64,000 nucleotides of DNA from Kushneria phosphatilytica (GCF_008247605.1 NZ_CP043420.1:3348001-3412000), one strand, 5' to 3'. Counted from the stretch's first letter, positions 43,920 to 53,672 are shown. Numbers and translations: made by a program. The notes: generated by a model from the sequence alone, not told the origin.

Positions 43920-45314
43920 ATGCCCGAAATACTGATGACCTGGCTCACCCATCTGCCCCCCTGGGCACAGGCCGGCGGCGTACTCGCCCTGACGCTGGCT
44001 CTTCACGCCGTTCTGGGCTATCTGCATATTCGCCTGCGTCGACTCGAACGCAGCCGCTTTCATCCGCTCAACGTCGCCGCCATCGCCGTTCATCCACCGC
44101 TGGTGACAGGTCTCTGGGTTTACGGACTGGCGATCACGTTCTGGTACCTGGTGCCCAATACCGTGGCATGGCATCCGGGTATCATGACGCTGGCCAATGC
44201 CGCTGCTGCCCTGCTTGGCGTATGGCTGGTCATCCGGGTATCGCGTCGGCTGATCGCGGTGATGGATCGCTGGGCCACGCAGCGACACAGCCGTTTCGAG
44301 CGCTATCTGGCGCCCTTCCTGGTGCGTTGCATCGCCGCCCTGGCCCCGGTGCTGCTGTTATTTTCACTGTTCCCGCTGTTCATTACGTCCACGCGAATCG
44401 ATGCCGTACTACATAACATCACCAGTCTGCTGCTGATTGCGAGCATCGCCGCGGTGATGATTCATGGGGTCAATGTCACCGAGCGCCTTCTGAGCGAGCG
44501 CTACCGGATCGATGTCGATGACAATCTGTTGGCGCGCAAGGTGCATACCCAGATTGCCGTACTGCGCAAGCTGATCAATTTCATTATTATCCTGCTGGCA
44601 CTGGCCTCGATGCTGATGGTGTTCGACAAGGTGAGACAGCTGGGCGCCAGCATCCTGGCCTCGGCCGGCATTCTGGGCGTGGTGCTGGGGTTCGCTGCGC
44701 AGAAGGTGATCGGTAATCTGATTGCCGGTATCCAGATCGCCCTGACCCAGCCGATTCAGCTCGATGATGCCGTAGTGGTCGAAGGCGAATGGGGCTGGGT
44801 GGAAGAACTGACCCTCACCTATGTGGTGGTGCGACTGTGGGACTGGCGTCGTCTGGTGTTGCCGATCAACTATTTCATCGATCATCCGTTCGAGAACTGG
44901 ACCCGGCGCACCAGCGATCTGATCGGGAGCGTCATGCTCTATGCTGATTACTATCTGCCACTCGATACGCTACAGCAGGAGGCCGAACGCATCGCCCGGG
45001 CTTCGCCGCTATGGAATGGCAAGGTCTGCAAGGTGCAGCTGCTGGAGATGACCGAGCGCAACATGCAGCTGCGCGTCCTGGTGAGCGCCACCGGCGGCGG
45101 CAACACCTTTGATCTGCGCTGCGAGATGCGCGAAGGACTGCTCCGGTTCATTGCCGAACACTACCCCGATGCACTGCCCCGAGTGCGCCTCGACCTGCCG
45201 CCGCAGGGCGGTGTCAGCGCCCAGGCAGCCGATAACGCGCACACCGGGGCCGAGCAGGCACGAAATTACAACATCCCTGAGCGCAGTGGTTCGACCGCAT
45301 CGCCGGGTACCTGA
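43920..45314 (+). CDS. MscS-family mechanosensitive channel
   Basis: A 464-residue small-conductance mechanosensitive channel homologue with extra N-terminal helices. The pore helix and beta domain are clear: GASILASAGILGVVLGFAAQ, KVIGNLIAGIQIALTQPIQL, DDAVVVEGEWGWVEELTLTY and LPINYFIDHPFENWTR. It would release solutes on hypo-osmotic shock, useful in a salt-loving organism. ATG 43920 has GAGG seven bases before it; an in-frame ATG at 43899 would add seven residues. Its 3' end overlaps the convergent ogt gene by 49 bases. Confidence 0.9.
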   Translation: MPEILMTWLTHLPPWAQAGGVLALTLALHAVLGYLHIRLRRLERSRFHPLNVAAIAVHPPLVTGLWVYGLAITFWYLVPNTVAWHPGIMTLANAAAALLGVWLVIRVSRRLIAVMDRWATQRHSRFERYLAPFLVRCIAALAPVLLLFSLFPLFITSTRIDAVLHNITSLLLIASIAAVMIHGVNVTERLLSERYRIDVDDNLLARKVHTQIAVLRKLINFIIILLALASMLMVFDKVRQLGASILASAGILGVVLGFAAQKVIGNLIAGIQIALTQPIQLDDAVVVEGEWGWVEELTLTYVVVRLWDWRRLVLPINYFIDHPFENWTRRTSDLIGSVMLYADYYLPLDTLQQEAERIARASPLWNGKVCKVQLLEMTERNMQLRVLVSATGGGNTFDLRCEMREGLLRFIAEHYPDALPRVRLDLPPQGGVSAQAADNAHTGAEQARNYNIPERSGSTASPGT

Positions 45315-45832
45315 GGCCTGGCAGCCCGGTGGCTGGCAGGCAGCTCGACGCCCTCCAGAGTGAGGAGGGCGCGCTTGCGCTCCAGACCGCCGGCATACCC
45401 CCCCAGCTTGCCTGAACCCGCCAACACCCGGTGACAGGGCACGATGACCGATAGCGGATTACGCCCCACCGCGCCACCCACGGCACGCGCATGTCCCGGT
45501 GAAAGCGACAACTGTTCGGCCAGCAGACCGTAGGCAGTCACCGTCCCTGGTGGGATGGCCCGTAACGCCTCCCAGACCCGCTGCTGAAATGCCGTCCCGG
45601 GCGGTGCCAGCGGCAGATCGAACGCGCGACGTTCACCATTGAAAAAGGCTGTCAGCTGCTCGGCGGCTCGCCGGAGCACCGGCGACCGGCTGGCACTGAT
45701 CGATACGGGCGACTGTGTCAGTGTCGGAAAGTGACGCTGACCGACAAAGAAGACACCGGTCAGTTGATCGTGCGCATCGGCACGCAGCACCATCTCACCC
45801 AATGGGCTCTCCATGCAGGCGTAATGCATCAT
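45266..45832 (-). CDS. ogt: Methylated-DNA-protein-cysteine methyltransferase
   Basis: A 188-residue suicide repair protein that removes the alkyl group from O6-methylguanine. The acceptor cysteine lies in VIVPCHRVLAGSGKLGGYAG, preceded by the DNA-binding helix region FQQRVWEALRAIPPGTVTAY. GGAGG lies ten bases before ATG 45832; a second ATG follows at once. The start overlaps the stop of the Ada-AlkA gene by four bases (ATGA), so both are made from one message, presumably under alkylation control by the Ada domain. Confidence 0.93.
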   Translation of the reverse strand: MMHYACMESPLGEMVLRADAHDQLTGVFFVGQRHFPTLTQSPVSISASRSPVLRRAAEQLTAFFNGERRAFDLPLAPPGTAFQQRVWEALRAIPPGTVTAYGLLAEQLSLSPGHARAVGGAVGRNPLSVIVPCHRVLAGSGKLGGYAGGLERKRALLTLEGVELPASHRAARPQVPGDAVEPLRSGML

Positions 45833-47301
45833 GGTGAGGTGACCTCCTCTGCTAGTGATACTGGTCCGGATCGAGGCGCATCCTCCCACAGCCGAATGGC
45901 GGCGTAGGCACGCCAGGGGGACCAGCGCTCGGCGTACTGCTCAAGGGCTTTGGCACTGGTCAACCCCAACCGCTTCTTGAGCACGGCATCGCCATGGGGA
46001 AAGGCATCGGGCCAGGCGAGCGAGCGCATGGCGATGTACTGCACCGTCCATTCCCCGATACCCCGAATGGCACGCAGCGCCGGCAATACGTCATCCGGCG
46101 CCATCAGCGGCGCCAGACTCAGTCGCTGAGCGACGATTTCACGCGACAGCGCAATGATCGCCTCCGCCCGCTGACGCAACAGCCCCAGTCCGATCAGCGC
46201 CTCCGGATCAAGCCCGGCGATCCGCGAGGCTTCCGGAAAGGCGACACGCAAGCCTGCTGGAGCGCCCGCCACCGGCTCACCGAACTGCTCGACCAGCCGC
46301 GATAGAATGCGCCGCGCCTGCGTGACGCGAATCTGTTGGCCGGCGATCGCGCGCACCGCCATTTCAAAACCATCGAAGGCGCCCGGCACCCGCACACCCG
46401 GCCGGGCAGCAGCCAGTGCTCCCAGATGGTCATCGATGATCTCCGGTGAACAATCCAGATCGAACAACCGACGCACGCGTGACAATACCCCGGCGATCAC
46501 CGGGTGCAGGCTCGCCGGCAGGGTCACACTCAACGCATGACGTTCTGGCACATGGCTCACCCTTACCCAGCCATGATGCCACTGCCCTCGACGCTCGATC
46601 GCGACCGTGCGGGCATAGTGCTCCCCTTCGATCCACTCCACCCCTTCGATGGCGCGCGGCGCCAGAAAGGATAACAACGCCGACCAGCATAGCGGCGGCC
46701 GATAGGCAAGCTCGATACACAGTGGCGCGCCGGCGTCACTACTGCCGGTCCGGCGCAGGGCGCTCGGCGTCAGCCCATAACTGTGACGAAACAGGGCATT
46801 GAAGCGTCGCTGACTACCGAAGCCCGCGGCCAGTGACAGTTCGGTCATCGGCAGCCGGGTTTCGGTCAGCAGCCGTTTGGCCAGCAGCAATCGGCGGGTC
46901 TGCACGAAACGACCGATACTCACCCCGAAATGGGCTTCGAAGATCCGTCGCAGGTGGCGATCGCTGACACCAATGCGCCTGGCCAGCTCGGCAATCGAGG
47001 CATCATCGAGAAAGCCGCTCTCGATCAACGCGGCCGCCGATTGGGCCAGCCGCGCCGACATGTCCGTCATCGCCAGTCCCGGCGCCCGCTCGGGACGACA
47101 GCGCAAACAGGGCCGAAACCCCGCCTGTTCGGCAGCAGCACTGTCAGCGAAAAAGCGACAGTTCTCCCGCCGCGGTTTACGTACCCGGCAGATCGGCCGG
47201 CAGTAGATGCCGGTAGAGGTCACGCCGGTCAGAAACCAGCCGTCGAAACGGCGATCGCGCGAGAGCATGGCCTGGTAACAGATATCGAAATCGAGGTTCA
47301 T
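45829..47301 (-). CDS. Ada-AlkA fusion: methylation-sensing regulator and DNA glycosylase
   Basis: A 490-residue fusion. Residues 1-75 are the Ada zinc domain that accepts methyl groups from phosphotriesters, with four cysteines in GIYCRPIC, NCRFF... and PCLRCRPE. Residues 80-185 are an AraC-type DNA-binding domain (IAELARRIGVSDRHLRRIFE; FGSQRRFNALFRHSYGLTPS). The rest is AlkA: an N-terminal domain, then a helix-hairpin-helix glycosylase (RAIRGIGEWTVQYIAMR) with the probable catalytic aspartate in AFPHGDAVLKK. It should sense alkylation, activate its own operon and excise 3-methyladenine. The guanine methyltransferase of classical Ada is instead the downstream ogt. Confidence 0.93.
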   Translation of the reverse strand: MNLDFDICYQAMLSRDRRFDGWFLTGVTSTGIYCRPICRVRKPRRENCRFFADSAAAEQAGFRPCLRCRPERAPGLAMTDMSARLAQSAAALIESGFLDDASIAELARRIGVSDRHLRRIFEAHFGVSIGRFVQTRRLLLAKRLLTETRLPMTELSLAAGFGSQRRFNALFRHSYGLTPSALRRTGSSDAGAPLCIELAYRPPLCWSALLSFLAPRAIEGVEWIEGEHYARTVAIERRGQWHHGWVRVSHVPERHALSVTLPASLHPVIAGVLSRVRRLFDLDCSPEIIDDHLGALAAARPGVRVPGAFDGFEMAVRAIAGQQIRVTQARRILSRLVEQFGEPVAGAPAGLRVAFPEASRIAGLDPEALIGLGLLRQRAEAIIALSREIVAQRLSLAPLMAPDDVLPALRAIRGIGEWTVQYIAMRSLAWPDAFPHGDAVLKKRLGLTSAKALEQYAERWSPWRAYAAIRLWEDAPRSGPVSLAEEVTSP

Positions 47302-47364
47302 GCTGCTACTGTATGCCGACCTTACCCGCAGTGCTCGCCGGATTCGGACATGTGGTTGGCGATG

Positions 47365-47901
47365 TCAGCGGCCCAGGCCGGCAGTGAGATCGGGCTGCAC
47401 AATCTCGATCCAGTAGCCATCCGGGTCCTTCACGAAGGCAATGTTCGGCATCTTCCCCGTGCCCGGGCGCTTGACGAACTCCACGCCCATATCTTCAAAC
47501 CAGGTGGTGGCGCTCTCAAGGTTGGGTACGCTGAAGCAGATATGACCGAAGCCCTGGGGCGCATCGTTACCATTGTGATAGGCGAAGTCGGGATCGTCCT
47601 CGGTGCCCCAGTTGTGGGTCAGCTCCAGCAGGCCGCGCTGGCTGAAGGTCCATACCGTGCGCTCATCCGGGTCCTCCGGCACACTGTCTTCCGGCAACAG
47701 TCGGGTGAGAAAGTAGAGCGTGAACTGCATCTCGGGAAAGTCGAGCTTGCGCAGCAGACGCATGCCGAACACATGAGTATAGAAATGAAGCGAGCGTTCG
47801 GGATCCTTCACTCGCAGCATGGAGTGGTTGAGGGTGAAGCCAGCCGCGGCCTCGGGCGACTGTTCGGCTACACCGGGGGCATTTTCGGTAAAGGTCGACA
47901 C
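47365..47901 (-). CDS. gloA: Lactoylglutathione lyase (glyoxalase I)
   Basis: A 178-residue glyoxalase I of the longer, zinc-type group, converting the methylglyoxal-glutathione hemithioacetal to S-lactoylglutathione. Motifs: [31 protein letters not shown] (metal-binding Glu), [11 protein letters not shown] (metal-binding His) and [12 protein letters not shown] (Glu). The length and the HNWGTE insert resemble the eukaryotic/pseudomonad type more than the 135-residue Escherichia coli form. It lies 63 bp upstream of the Ada-AlkA gene on the same strand. Confidence 0.93.
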   Translation of the reverse strand: MSTFTENAPGVAEQSPEAAAGFTLNHSMLRVKDPERSLHFYTHVFGMRLLRKLDFPEMQFTLYFLTRLLPEDSVPEDPDERTVWTFSQRGLLELTHNWGTEDDPDFAYHNGNDAPQGFGHICFSVPNLESATTWFEDMGVEFVKRPGTGKMPNIAFVKDPDGYWIEIVQPDLTAGLGR

Positions 47902-48075
47902 TGCAGACTCCTGTCATGGAACTCGAGTCTGCAAGGGTAGGCGATCCGAAGGCCGATGACTGCCCCCGGGTACGCCTGCCTGGTTCTGGTATCACTGGAT
48001 GATGCGTTTTCCGGCATGGGGGAGCACCTGCTCGGTCTTCATGCTGCGCATGACCATGCACTGATAAAGCACTTC

Positions 48076-49800
48076 TCAGGAAAGGATCATCGACAGGTAC
48101 CCTCCAATCAACGCCAGCACCGTCGTCAGCGCGTAACTGACCGGATACGGTATGGCGGCCACGGAACTCCCCGACTCTTCAATAATGGCATTCAGCCCCG
48201 GGGTACTATTACGTCCCCCGGTGGCAGCCCCATCCGCAATAACCGAATTCAGACCAAAGAATTTAAAACCTGCCCAGAAGGCAATGAATGGCGGGACAAG
48301 CGCGCCCAGTATGCCTATCAATGCCAGCCACAACATGGTGTCACCTCCCAGTGCCGAGATGACTTTTGGACCGACATTAGCCGACAGGACCGCGACGAAT
48401 GCATTCAACCCGAAGTCCTGAAGAAAACTTCGTGCCCCCTCATGTACCGGCCCGCCAAACTCGGGATTACGGCTTCGGAAATAACTGACGCCTACCCCGG
48501 CAAGAATGCAACCTGCCGAAGTGCCAAGCGCAAACGGGATACCGGAAACCGTAATGCTGATGATCCCCACCAGATAGCCCACCAGCATGGCCAGAGCGAG
48601 ATACAGCACTTCCGACTTCATTGTCGGCAGAATGGCACGACCTCCCAGTTTTTTCGCTGCCGCTGCAATGGCACTGCCAGGCCCCGTCAAGCGCAAGACA
48701 TCGCCAAACAGCACCACGCTGTCATGACCCAGGGGGAGCTCATTACCGGCTCGAAAATGAGCCTGCACTTCAACGCCACCCGTGCCATGGCTGGCAAGCT
48801 CTTTAAAGGTCTTTCCGGAAACGGCGTGGGAGCCCACATGAACATCTGCGACTTCCAGAGGCACCTGTCGAGCAAGCGCTTCATCCGATTCCGGCCCGAT
48901 CAACTCTCCCTCTTCAAGAATCAACTCGTGCACGTTCGCCCGCACCGTCACAATATCGTTTGGCGCAAGCGTCAGATCATCCGACAATTCCATTACCTTG
49001 TGATCTCGCACGACACGAAGTATCGGCACCTGAGGGTAATCCCGGGCCAATTGCGCAAGGCTACGGCCTATGAGTTGTTGGTGAGTCACGCAAAAGGCGC
49101 GCAGATCATAGGGGGAGAATCCCATGACCAGTGCGCCGGGCGCTCCGGGCACGGGATGTGATGCACCACCGCTGTATTCCTTCTCGGCCTGCGCCGCATC
49201 CGCTTTGGCGTTTCGCCCAAAAATTCGCGGCAAATAACGAATCAATAGAATAATACCCACACTCGACAACACGTAGCTGATCGCATAGGCCGCCGCCATG
49301 TTGGCACCGACTTCTTCGATGGTCATACCGGCAGGAGGGGTATAAGCACCGGTTGCCAGCGCGTTCTGGCCGACACCGAGAATGGCAGTAATTGTATAGC
49401 TACCGGAAATCAGGCCTGTTGCATAACCGGGAGCAAGTCCAACCCACTTTGCGCCAAAGTAGCAAATAACCCAGTTCAATACCCATACGATGACGCCGAC
49501 TCCGATAAAGGCAAGCCCCCCTTTTCGAAGTCCCGAGAAGAATTGCGGGCCTACTTTCAGACCAAGCGCATACATGAAAAGTAACAGCATGAAGGACGAT
49601 AGAATCCCCGGAATGGCGTAAGTGATTCCATAAACGCCTTCAGCCGTCATGGATATTACAACGCCGACCAGCAGGGAGCCGGCCGTAGAGCCCAGGGATA
49701 CACCCTTGAAACTGAAACGTCCTATCAGCGTACCCAGCGTCAGTGCCAAAAGAATAAACGCTATAGGCTGATGATCTAATAACTGAAAGAAACCGCGCAT
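48076..49800 (-). CDS. AspT/YidE-family exchanger
   Basis: A 574-residue antiporter of the AspT/YbjL/YidE family: two membrane blocks of about five helices (residues 10-190 and 395-574) separated by two TrkA-C-like regulatory domains. Characteristic stretches are LLLFMYALGLKVGPQFFSGL and GKTFKELA, and PVSYALTTVLALIGGYLSMI near the end. AspT in Tetragenococcus exchanges aspartate for alanine alongside aspartate decarboxylase. Here the gene lies 149 bp after a glutamate decarboxylase, so glutamate/GABA exchange is the natural inference. GC content and codon use are lower than in flanking genes, pointing to transfer with its partner. Confidence 0.88.
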   Translation of the reverse strand: MRGFFQLLDHQPIAFILLALTLGTLIGRFSFKGVSLGSTAGSLLVGVVISMTAEGVYGITYAIPGILSSFMLLLFMYALGLKVGPQFFSGLRKGGLAFIGVGVIVWVLNWVICYFGAKWVGLAPGYATGLISGSYTITAILGVGQNALATGAYTPPAGMTIEEVGANMAAAYAISYVLSSVGIILLIRYLPRIFGRNAKADAAQAEKEYSGGASHPVPGAPGALVMGFSPYDLRAFCVTHQQLIGRSLAQLARDYPQVPILRVVRDHKVMELSDDLTLAPNDIVTVRANVHELILEEGELIGPESDEALARQVPLEVADVHVGSHAVSGKTFKELASHGTGGVEVQAHFRAGNELPLGHDSVVLFGDVLRLTGPGSAIAAAAKKLGGRAILPTMKSEVLYLALAMLVGYLVGIISITVSGIPFALGTSAGCILAGVGVSYFRSRNPEFGGPVHEGARSFLQDFGLNAFVAVLSANVGPKVISALGGDTMLWLALIGILGALVPPFIAFWAGFKFFGLNSVIADGAATGGRNSTPGLNAIIEESGSSVAAIPYPVSYALTTVLALIGGYLSMILS

Positions 49801-49949
49801 TCCATTCTCCGCAGCAAAAGCGACTCGATCGAAGCTTTAACCGATGACACGCCCCCTTTCAGAGGGCGTACTATCCCGGTCAAAAACCGGAAAGTCAGGG
49901 TTGAATCGGACACAGCCACGCACGCACAAGCGGTCGCGACAATGTCATC

Positions 49950-51332
49950 TCAGCCATGATGGAATCCCGGCTTCGCTGTCGAATTGGGTATGGGGTTTTG
50001 TGATAGATGACTGATGGCACGCTTCATGTCGTCGAGAAGCAGATGTGCCATATCCCGACTTACACCATGGCGAATCAGAATGCGCTGAACCACTGTTTCT
50101 TCCCGATTCGAAGGCAATGGATAGGAGGCGATCTGCCAACCACGCATGCGAAGTCTTTCCGATAAATCATAAAGCGTGAAGCCATGATCCGAGTCGGTCA
50201 GCTTGTAAGCTACCGCCGGAAGGCCGCCATGACCGTCATAGATCATTTCAAACGGCCCCATTCCGGCCAGCTTGTCACCAAGCCATTGCGCAGTATCGGC
50301 ACAGGCTTGCTGTATAGCCGTATAACCATCACGTCCCAGGCGCAGGAAATTATAATATTGCGCTATGATCTCTCCGCCAGGACGTGAGAAATTAAGCGCA
50401 AATGTCGGCATATTGCCGCCCAGATAGTCGACATAAAAGATCAGATCCTCAGGCAGATCCTGCTTTGATGCCCAGATCACCCATCCCACGCCGAGCGGCG
50501 CCAATCCATACTTGTGCCCGGATGCGTTGATGGAACGCACACGTTCAATCCGAAAGTCCCATACGAGATCACGCTGGATAAAAGGCGCCACGAATCCACC
50601 GGAGGCGGCATCAACGTGAATGGGAATATCAAGCCCCAGATCACGCTCGATAGCGTCAAGCTCTCGCGCCAGTGCCTCGACAGGCTCATAGATACCCGTA
50701 AATGTGACGCCAAGGGTGGCAATAACCCCTATCGTATTCTCGTCACAATATTTTCGAAGATCTTCTGGTTGTAATCCTAACGCTTCTCCTTCGAGCGGAA
50801 CTTCCCTGATTTCGACGTCAAAATACCTTGCAAATTTCTTCCAGCAAATTTGCACCGGGCCTGTCACGATATTGGGCTTGCTTGTATCCTTTCCTTCGGC
50901 AGCACGTTTTTCACGCCATTTCCACTTGAGTGCCAGCCCGCCCAACATGGCAGCCTCGCTGGAACCGGTGGTTGAACAACCCACGGTGTCCCACGATTTC
51001 CGGGCATGCCAAAGATCGGCCAGAATATGAACGCAGCGATTCTCGATTTCTGCTGTCTGGGGATATTCATCCTTGTCGATCATGTTCTTATCGACAGCGT
51101 CCGTCATCAGCTGCCTGACTTCGTCTTCAATCCAGGTAGTACAAAAGGTGGCAAGATTCTGGCGCGCATTACCATCCAGTAACAGCTCATCGCGCACCAG
51201 TGAATAAGCGGCATGAGGCTCCGTACGACCTTGTGGCATGCGAAACCTGGGCAGGCTGGCTTCTGAGGCATCGGTCGTGTAGATATCGCGAATGGTTGTT
51301 TGATCGCCTGAATCAATATGGTGAATGGGCAT
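49950..51332 (-). CDS. gadB: Glutamate decarboxylase
   Basis: A 460-residue PLP enzyme, close to the 466 of Escherichia coli GadB; it converts glutamate to GABA and CO2, consuming a proton. PLP-binding features are HVDAASGGF (Asp241) and the Schiff-base Lys274 in INASGHKYGLAPLG. FSRPGGEIIAQYYNFLRLG is also typical. The C-terminus ends FHHG, keeping a penultimate histidine like the residue that closes the Escherichia coli active site at neutral pH, so acid activation is plausible. GAGGAAATAAT precedes ATG 51332. Lower GC than its neighbours and pairing with an AspT-type exchanger suggest an acquired acid-resistance or energy-yielding unit. Confidence 0.95.
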   Translation of the reverse strand: MPIHHIDSGDQTTIRDIYTTDASEASLPRFRMPQGRTEPHAAYSLVRDELLLDGNARQNLATFCTTWIEDEVRQLMTDAVDKNMIDKDEYPQTAEIENRCVHILADLWHARKSWDTVGCSTTGSSEAAMLGGLALKWKWREKRAAEGKDTSKPNIVTGPVQICWKKFARYFDVEIREVPLEGEALGLQPEDLRKYCDENTIGVIATLGVTFTGIYEPVEALARELDAIERDLGLDIPIHVDAASGGFVAPFIQRDLVWDFRIERVRSINASGHKYGLAPLGVGWVIWASKQDLPEDLIFYVDYLGGNMPTFALNFSRPGGEIIAQYYNFLRLGRDGYTAIQQACADTAQWLGDKLAGMGPFEMIYDGHGGLPAVAYKLTDSDHGFTLYDLSERLRMRGWQIASYPLPSNREETVVQRILIRHGVSRDMAHLLLDDMKRAISHLSQNPIPNSTAKPGFHHG

Positions 51333-51636
51333 ATTATTTCCTCGGATATAAAATCACTCAAAAAAAACAAGCAAGCACTTATATTCCTATCAGAACCTTT
51401 TGATCTTTCCAATCTCGGGATTTTCGGATAATCGAAATTACTGTTGCGTTACATCCGATTCTTTTCTGGAAGAGTGAGTAATATTGATTGTGTCAAATCA
51501 GCGTCAGATCACTGATGACACGGCAGGCACTTCAACTCGACATGCACTAAACGAGAGCATAAAAAAACGGGCCCGATCGGGCCCGCTTGTCAGTGGCCGG
51601 TATCACGGCAGACGTGATACCGAATCATGGTGGCAC
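51333..51636. other. Intergenic region, gadB promoter side
   Basis: About 300 bases without a convincing gene. The left two-thirds is AT-rich and contains an A8 tract (T8 on the minus strand), fitting a foreign promoter region for gadB. The right end holds the terminator of the M42 peptidase gene at 51561-51585. Confidence 0.5.
51561..51585 (-). terminator. Intrinsic terminator of the M42 peptidase gene
   Basis: On the minus strand CGGGCCC-GATC-GGGCCCG (51585-51568) forms a seven-pair GC stem followed directly by TTTTTTT (51567-51561). It lies about 50 bases after the peptidase stop, before the AT-rich gadB promoter region. Confidence 0.88.
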
Positions 51637-52737
51637 TCACTCCTCGAAATAGCTGAAGGTCTCGCCGCTGCGGATATTGAGTAGCGTGTGATAGATCAGC
51701 TCGATGACCTGCTCGACATCGCTACGCTGCACCATTTCTACCGTGGTGTGCATGTAGCGCAGTGGCAGCGAGATCAGCGCTGATGCCACGCCCGAATTGC
51801 TGTAGGCAAACGAATCAGTATCGGTGCCGGTGGCGCGTGAACGCGGCAGGCGCTGGAACGGAATCTGCTGGTGCTCGGCGGTCTCGATGATGCGTTCGCG
51901 CAGCCGATTCTGGATCGCTGGTGCATAGGCGATCACCGGGCCGGCACCGATCCTGTTGGCGCCCTGGGTTTTGGGGTCGATCATCGGCGTACTGGTGTCG
52001 TGACAGACATCAGTAACGATTGCCACGTTGGGCTGAATGCGCTCGGCGATCATCTGTGCCCCACGCAGCCCCACCTCTTCCTGTACGGCATTGACGATGT
52101 ACAGACCGAAGTCAAGCGTCTGACCACGTTCCTTCAGCAACCTGGCCACTTCAGCGATCATGAAACCACCGATGCGGTTGTCGATCGCCCGGCAGACAAA
52201 CTTGTCGCCATTGAGCACGGTAAACTCATCGGGATAGGTGATCACGCAGCCGACATGGACGCCGAGCGCTTCAACGTCATCCTTCGAGCTGCAGCCGACA
52301 TCCACGAAGATGTTGTCCGGTTTGGGCGCCTGCTCCTCGCCCTGGCCGCCACGCCGGGTATGAATCGCCGGCCAACCGAAGACCCCGGGCACCACGCCGT
52401 TTTTCGTGTGTACATTGACCCGCTTGGAAGGTGCGATCTGGTGATCGCTGCCACCGTTACGGATCACGTAGATCATACCTTCATCGGTGATGTGGTTGAC
52501 GTACCAGGAGATCTCGTCGGCGTGGCCTTCAATCACTACCTTGTAGGTCGCTTCAGGGTTGATCACACCAACCGCCGTGCCATAGGTATCGGTGAAGAAT
52601 TCATCCACCCAGGGGCGGAGATACTCCATCCACAGTTTCTGACCCTCCCACTCGTAGCCAGTGGGAGCCGCGTTATTCAGATAGCGTTCGAGAAACGCCA
52701 TGGCATCGGTACTCAGCAGACCGTTTTCGGCACTCAT
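51637..52737 (-). CDS. M42-family metallopeptidase
   Basis: A 366-residue dinuclear zinc aminopeptidase of family M42 (glutamyl aminopeptidase/tetrahedral peptidase group). Metal and catalytic motifs: VIEGHADEISWYV (His, with Asp following), CRAIDNRIGGFM (bridging Asp), VNAVQEEVGLRGA (catalytic and metal Glu) and VTDVCHDTSTP (Asp). The C-terminal histidine is in LPLRYMHTTVEM. It probably trims peptides in the cytoplasm. The gene stands alone with a strong terminator. Confidence 0.92.
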   Translation of the reverse strand: MSAENGLLSTDAMAFLERYLNNAAPTGYEWEGQKLWMEYLRPWVDEFFTDTYGTAVGVINPEATYKVVIEGHADEISWYVNHITDEGMIYVIRNGGSDHQIAPSKRVNVHTKNGVVPGVFGWPAIHTRRGGQGEEQAPKPDNIFVDVGCSSKDDVEALGVHVGCVITYPDEFTVLNGDKFVCRAIDNRIGGFMIAEVARLLKERGQTLDFGLYIVNAVQEEVGLRGAQMIAERIQPNVAIVTDVCHDTSTPMIDPKTQGANRIGAGPVIAYAPAIQNRLRERIIETAEHQQIPFQRLPRSRATGTDTDSFAYSNSGVASALISLPLRYMHTTVEMVQRSDVEQVIELIYHTLLNIRSGETFSYFEE

Positions 52738-52961
52738 GATGATGATTGTCCTGATGGAAAATACTCGGGTCCGACAGCGTCGGCCCCCTCTCTATAGCAT
52801 GATAACCAATTCCCTCCGTCATGCCCGACCCCCAGGTCGATACCTGCGAGAGTGCGACAACCTGTCCCGCGACAGACGACTATCGCAGGCATAGTCTGTA
52901 CCTATCTCAAGGCGCCTGAGATAGATACAACAAGGGATCATTTCAGGGGAGTTCAAGTATC

Positions 52962-53594
52962 ATGCGTACCATTACCCTATTGTCGGCTGCCGCTCTGGCT
53001 CTGGCAGGGAGTGTCATGGCAACACCTGCACTGGCCTATGGTCAGGGCGATTTCTACACCCGGCTGGGGGTCGCCAAGGTGTCGCCGAAAAGCGATAACG
53101 GCGATATCGATGCCATCGGGGTCGACAAGATCGATGTTGATGACGACTCCGGCTTTGCCTTCACCCTGGGCTACCGCTTCCTCGACAAGTGGGGTGTGGA
53201 ACTGCTGGCCGCCCAGCGCTTCAAGCATGACATCAATCTCGACGGCAACGAAGCCGGCTCCACCAAGCATCTGCCGCCCACATTGACCCTGCAGTACTAC
53301 CCGCTCGGCGGAACCGATGCCCGGGTACAGCCCTACGTCGGCGCCGGGGTCAACTACACCCACTTCTCCGACGAAAAGCTCGACGGCGGCAAGCTCGACA
53401 TGGATGACTCCTGGGGCTGGGCCGGCCAGATCGGGGTCGACCTGCTGGTAAGCGAACACTGGGCACTCAATGCGGCTGCCTGGTATCTCGATATCGATTC
53501 CGATACCACAGCGACCGTGGGCGATCAGTCCTATGACACCAAGGTGCACATTGATCCGGTCGTGGTCATGGGCGGGGTCAGCTATCGCTTCTGA
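52962..53594 (+). CDS. OmpW-family outer-membrane protein
   Basis: A 210-residue protein with a Sec signal peptide cleaved at PALA-YG (about residue 25) and an eight-stranded barrel of the OmpW type: GDFYTRLGVAKVSPKSD, FTLGYRFLDKWGVELLAAQ, HLPPTLTLQYYPLG, YVGAGVNYTHF and a terminal aromatic GGVSYRF, the usual signal for barrel assembly. OmpW proteins form small hydrophobic channels and respond to salt or oxidative stress. TTCAGGGGAGTTC precedes the ATG. A bidirectional terminator follows. Confidence 0.92.
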   Translation: MRTITLLSAAALALAGSVMATPALAYGQGDFYTRLGVAKVSPKSDNGDIDAIGVDKIDVDDDSGFAFTLGYRFLDKWGVELLAAQRFKHDINLDGNEAGSTKHLPPTLTLQYYPLGGTDARVQPYVGAGVNYTHFSDEKLDGGKLDMDDSWGWAGQIGVDLLVSEHWALNAAAWYLDIDSDTTATVGDQSYDTKVHIDPVVVMGGVSYRF

Positions 53595-53626
53595 GCGCTG
53601 TCGAATTCAGGCGCAAATGATAGCCG

Positions 53627-53652
53627 CTCCGGGAGCTCAGTCTCCCGGAGCA
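53627..53652. terminator. Bidirectional hairpin terminator
   Basis: GCTCCGGGAG (53627-53636) and CTCCCGGAGC (53643-53652) form a perfect ten-pair stem with a six-base loop between the convergent OmpW and YhcB-like genes. A short T-poor tail follows on both strands. Confidence 0.7.
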
Positions 53653-53672
53653 CCATCATGAAAGAACCGGAA

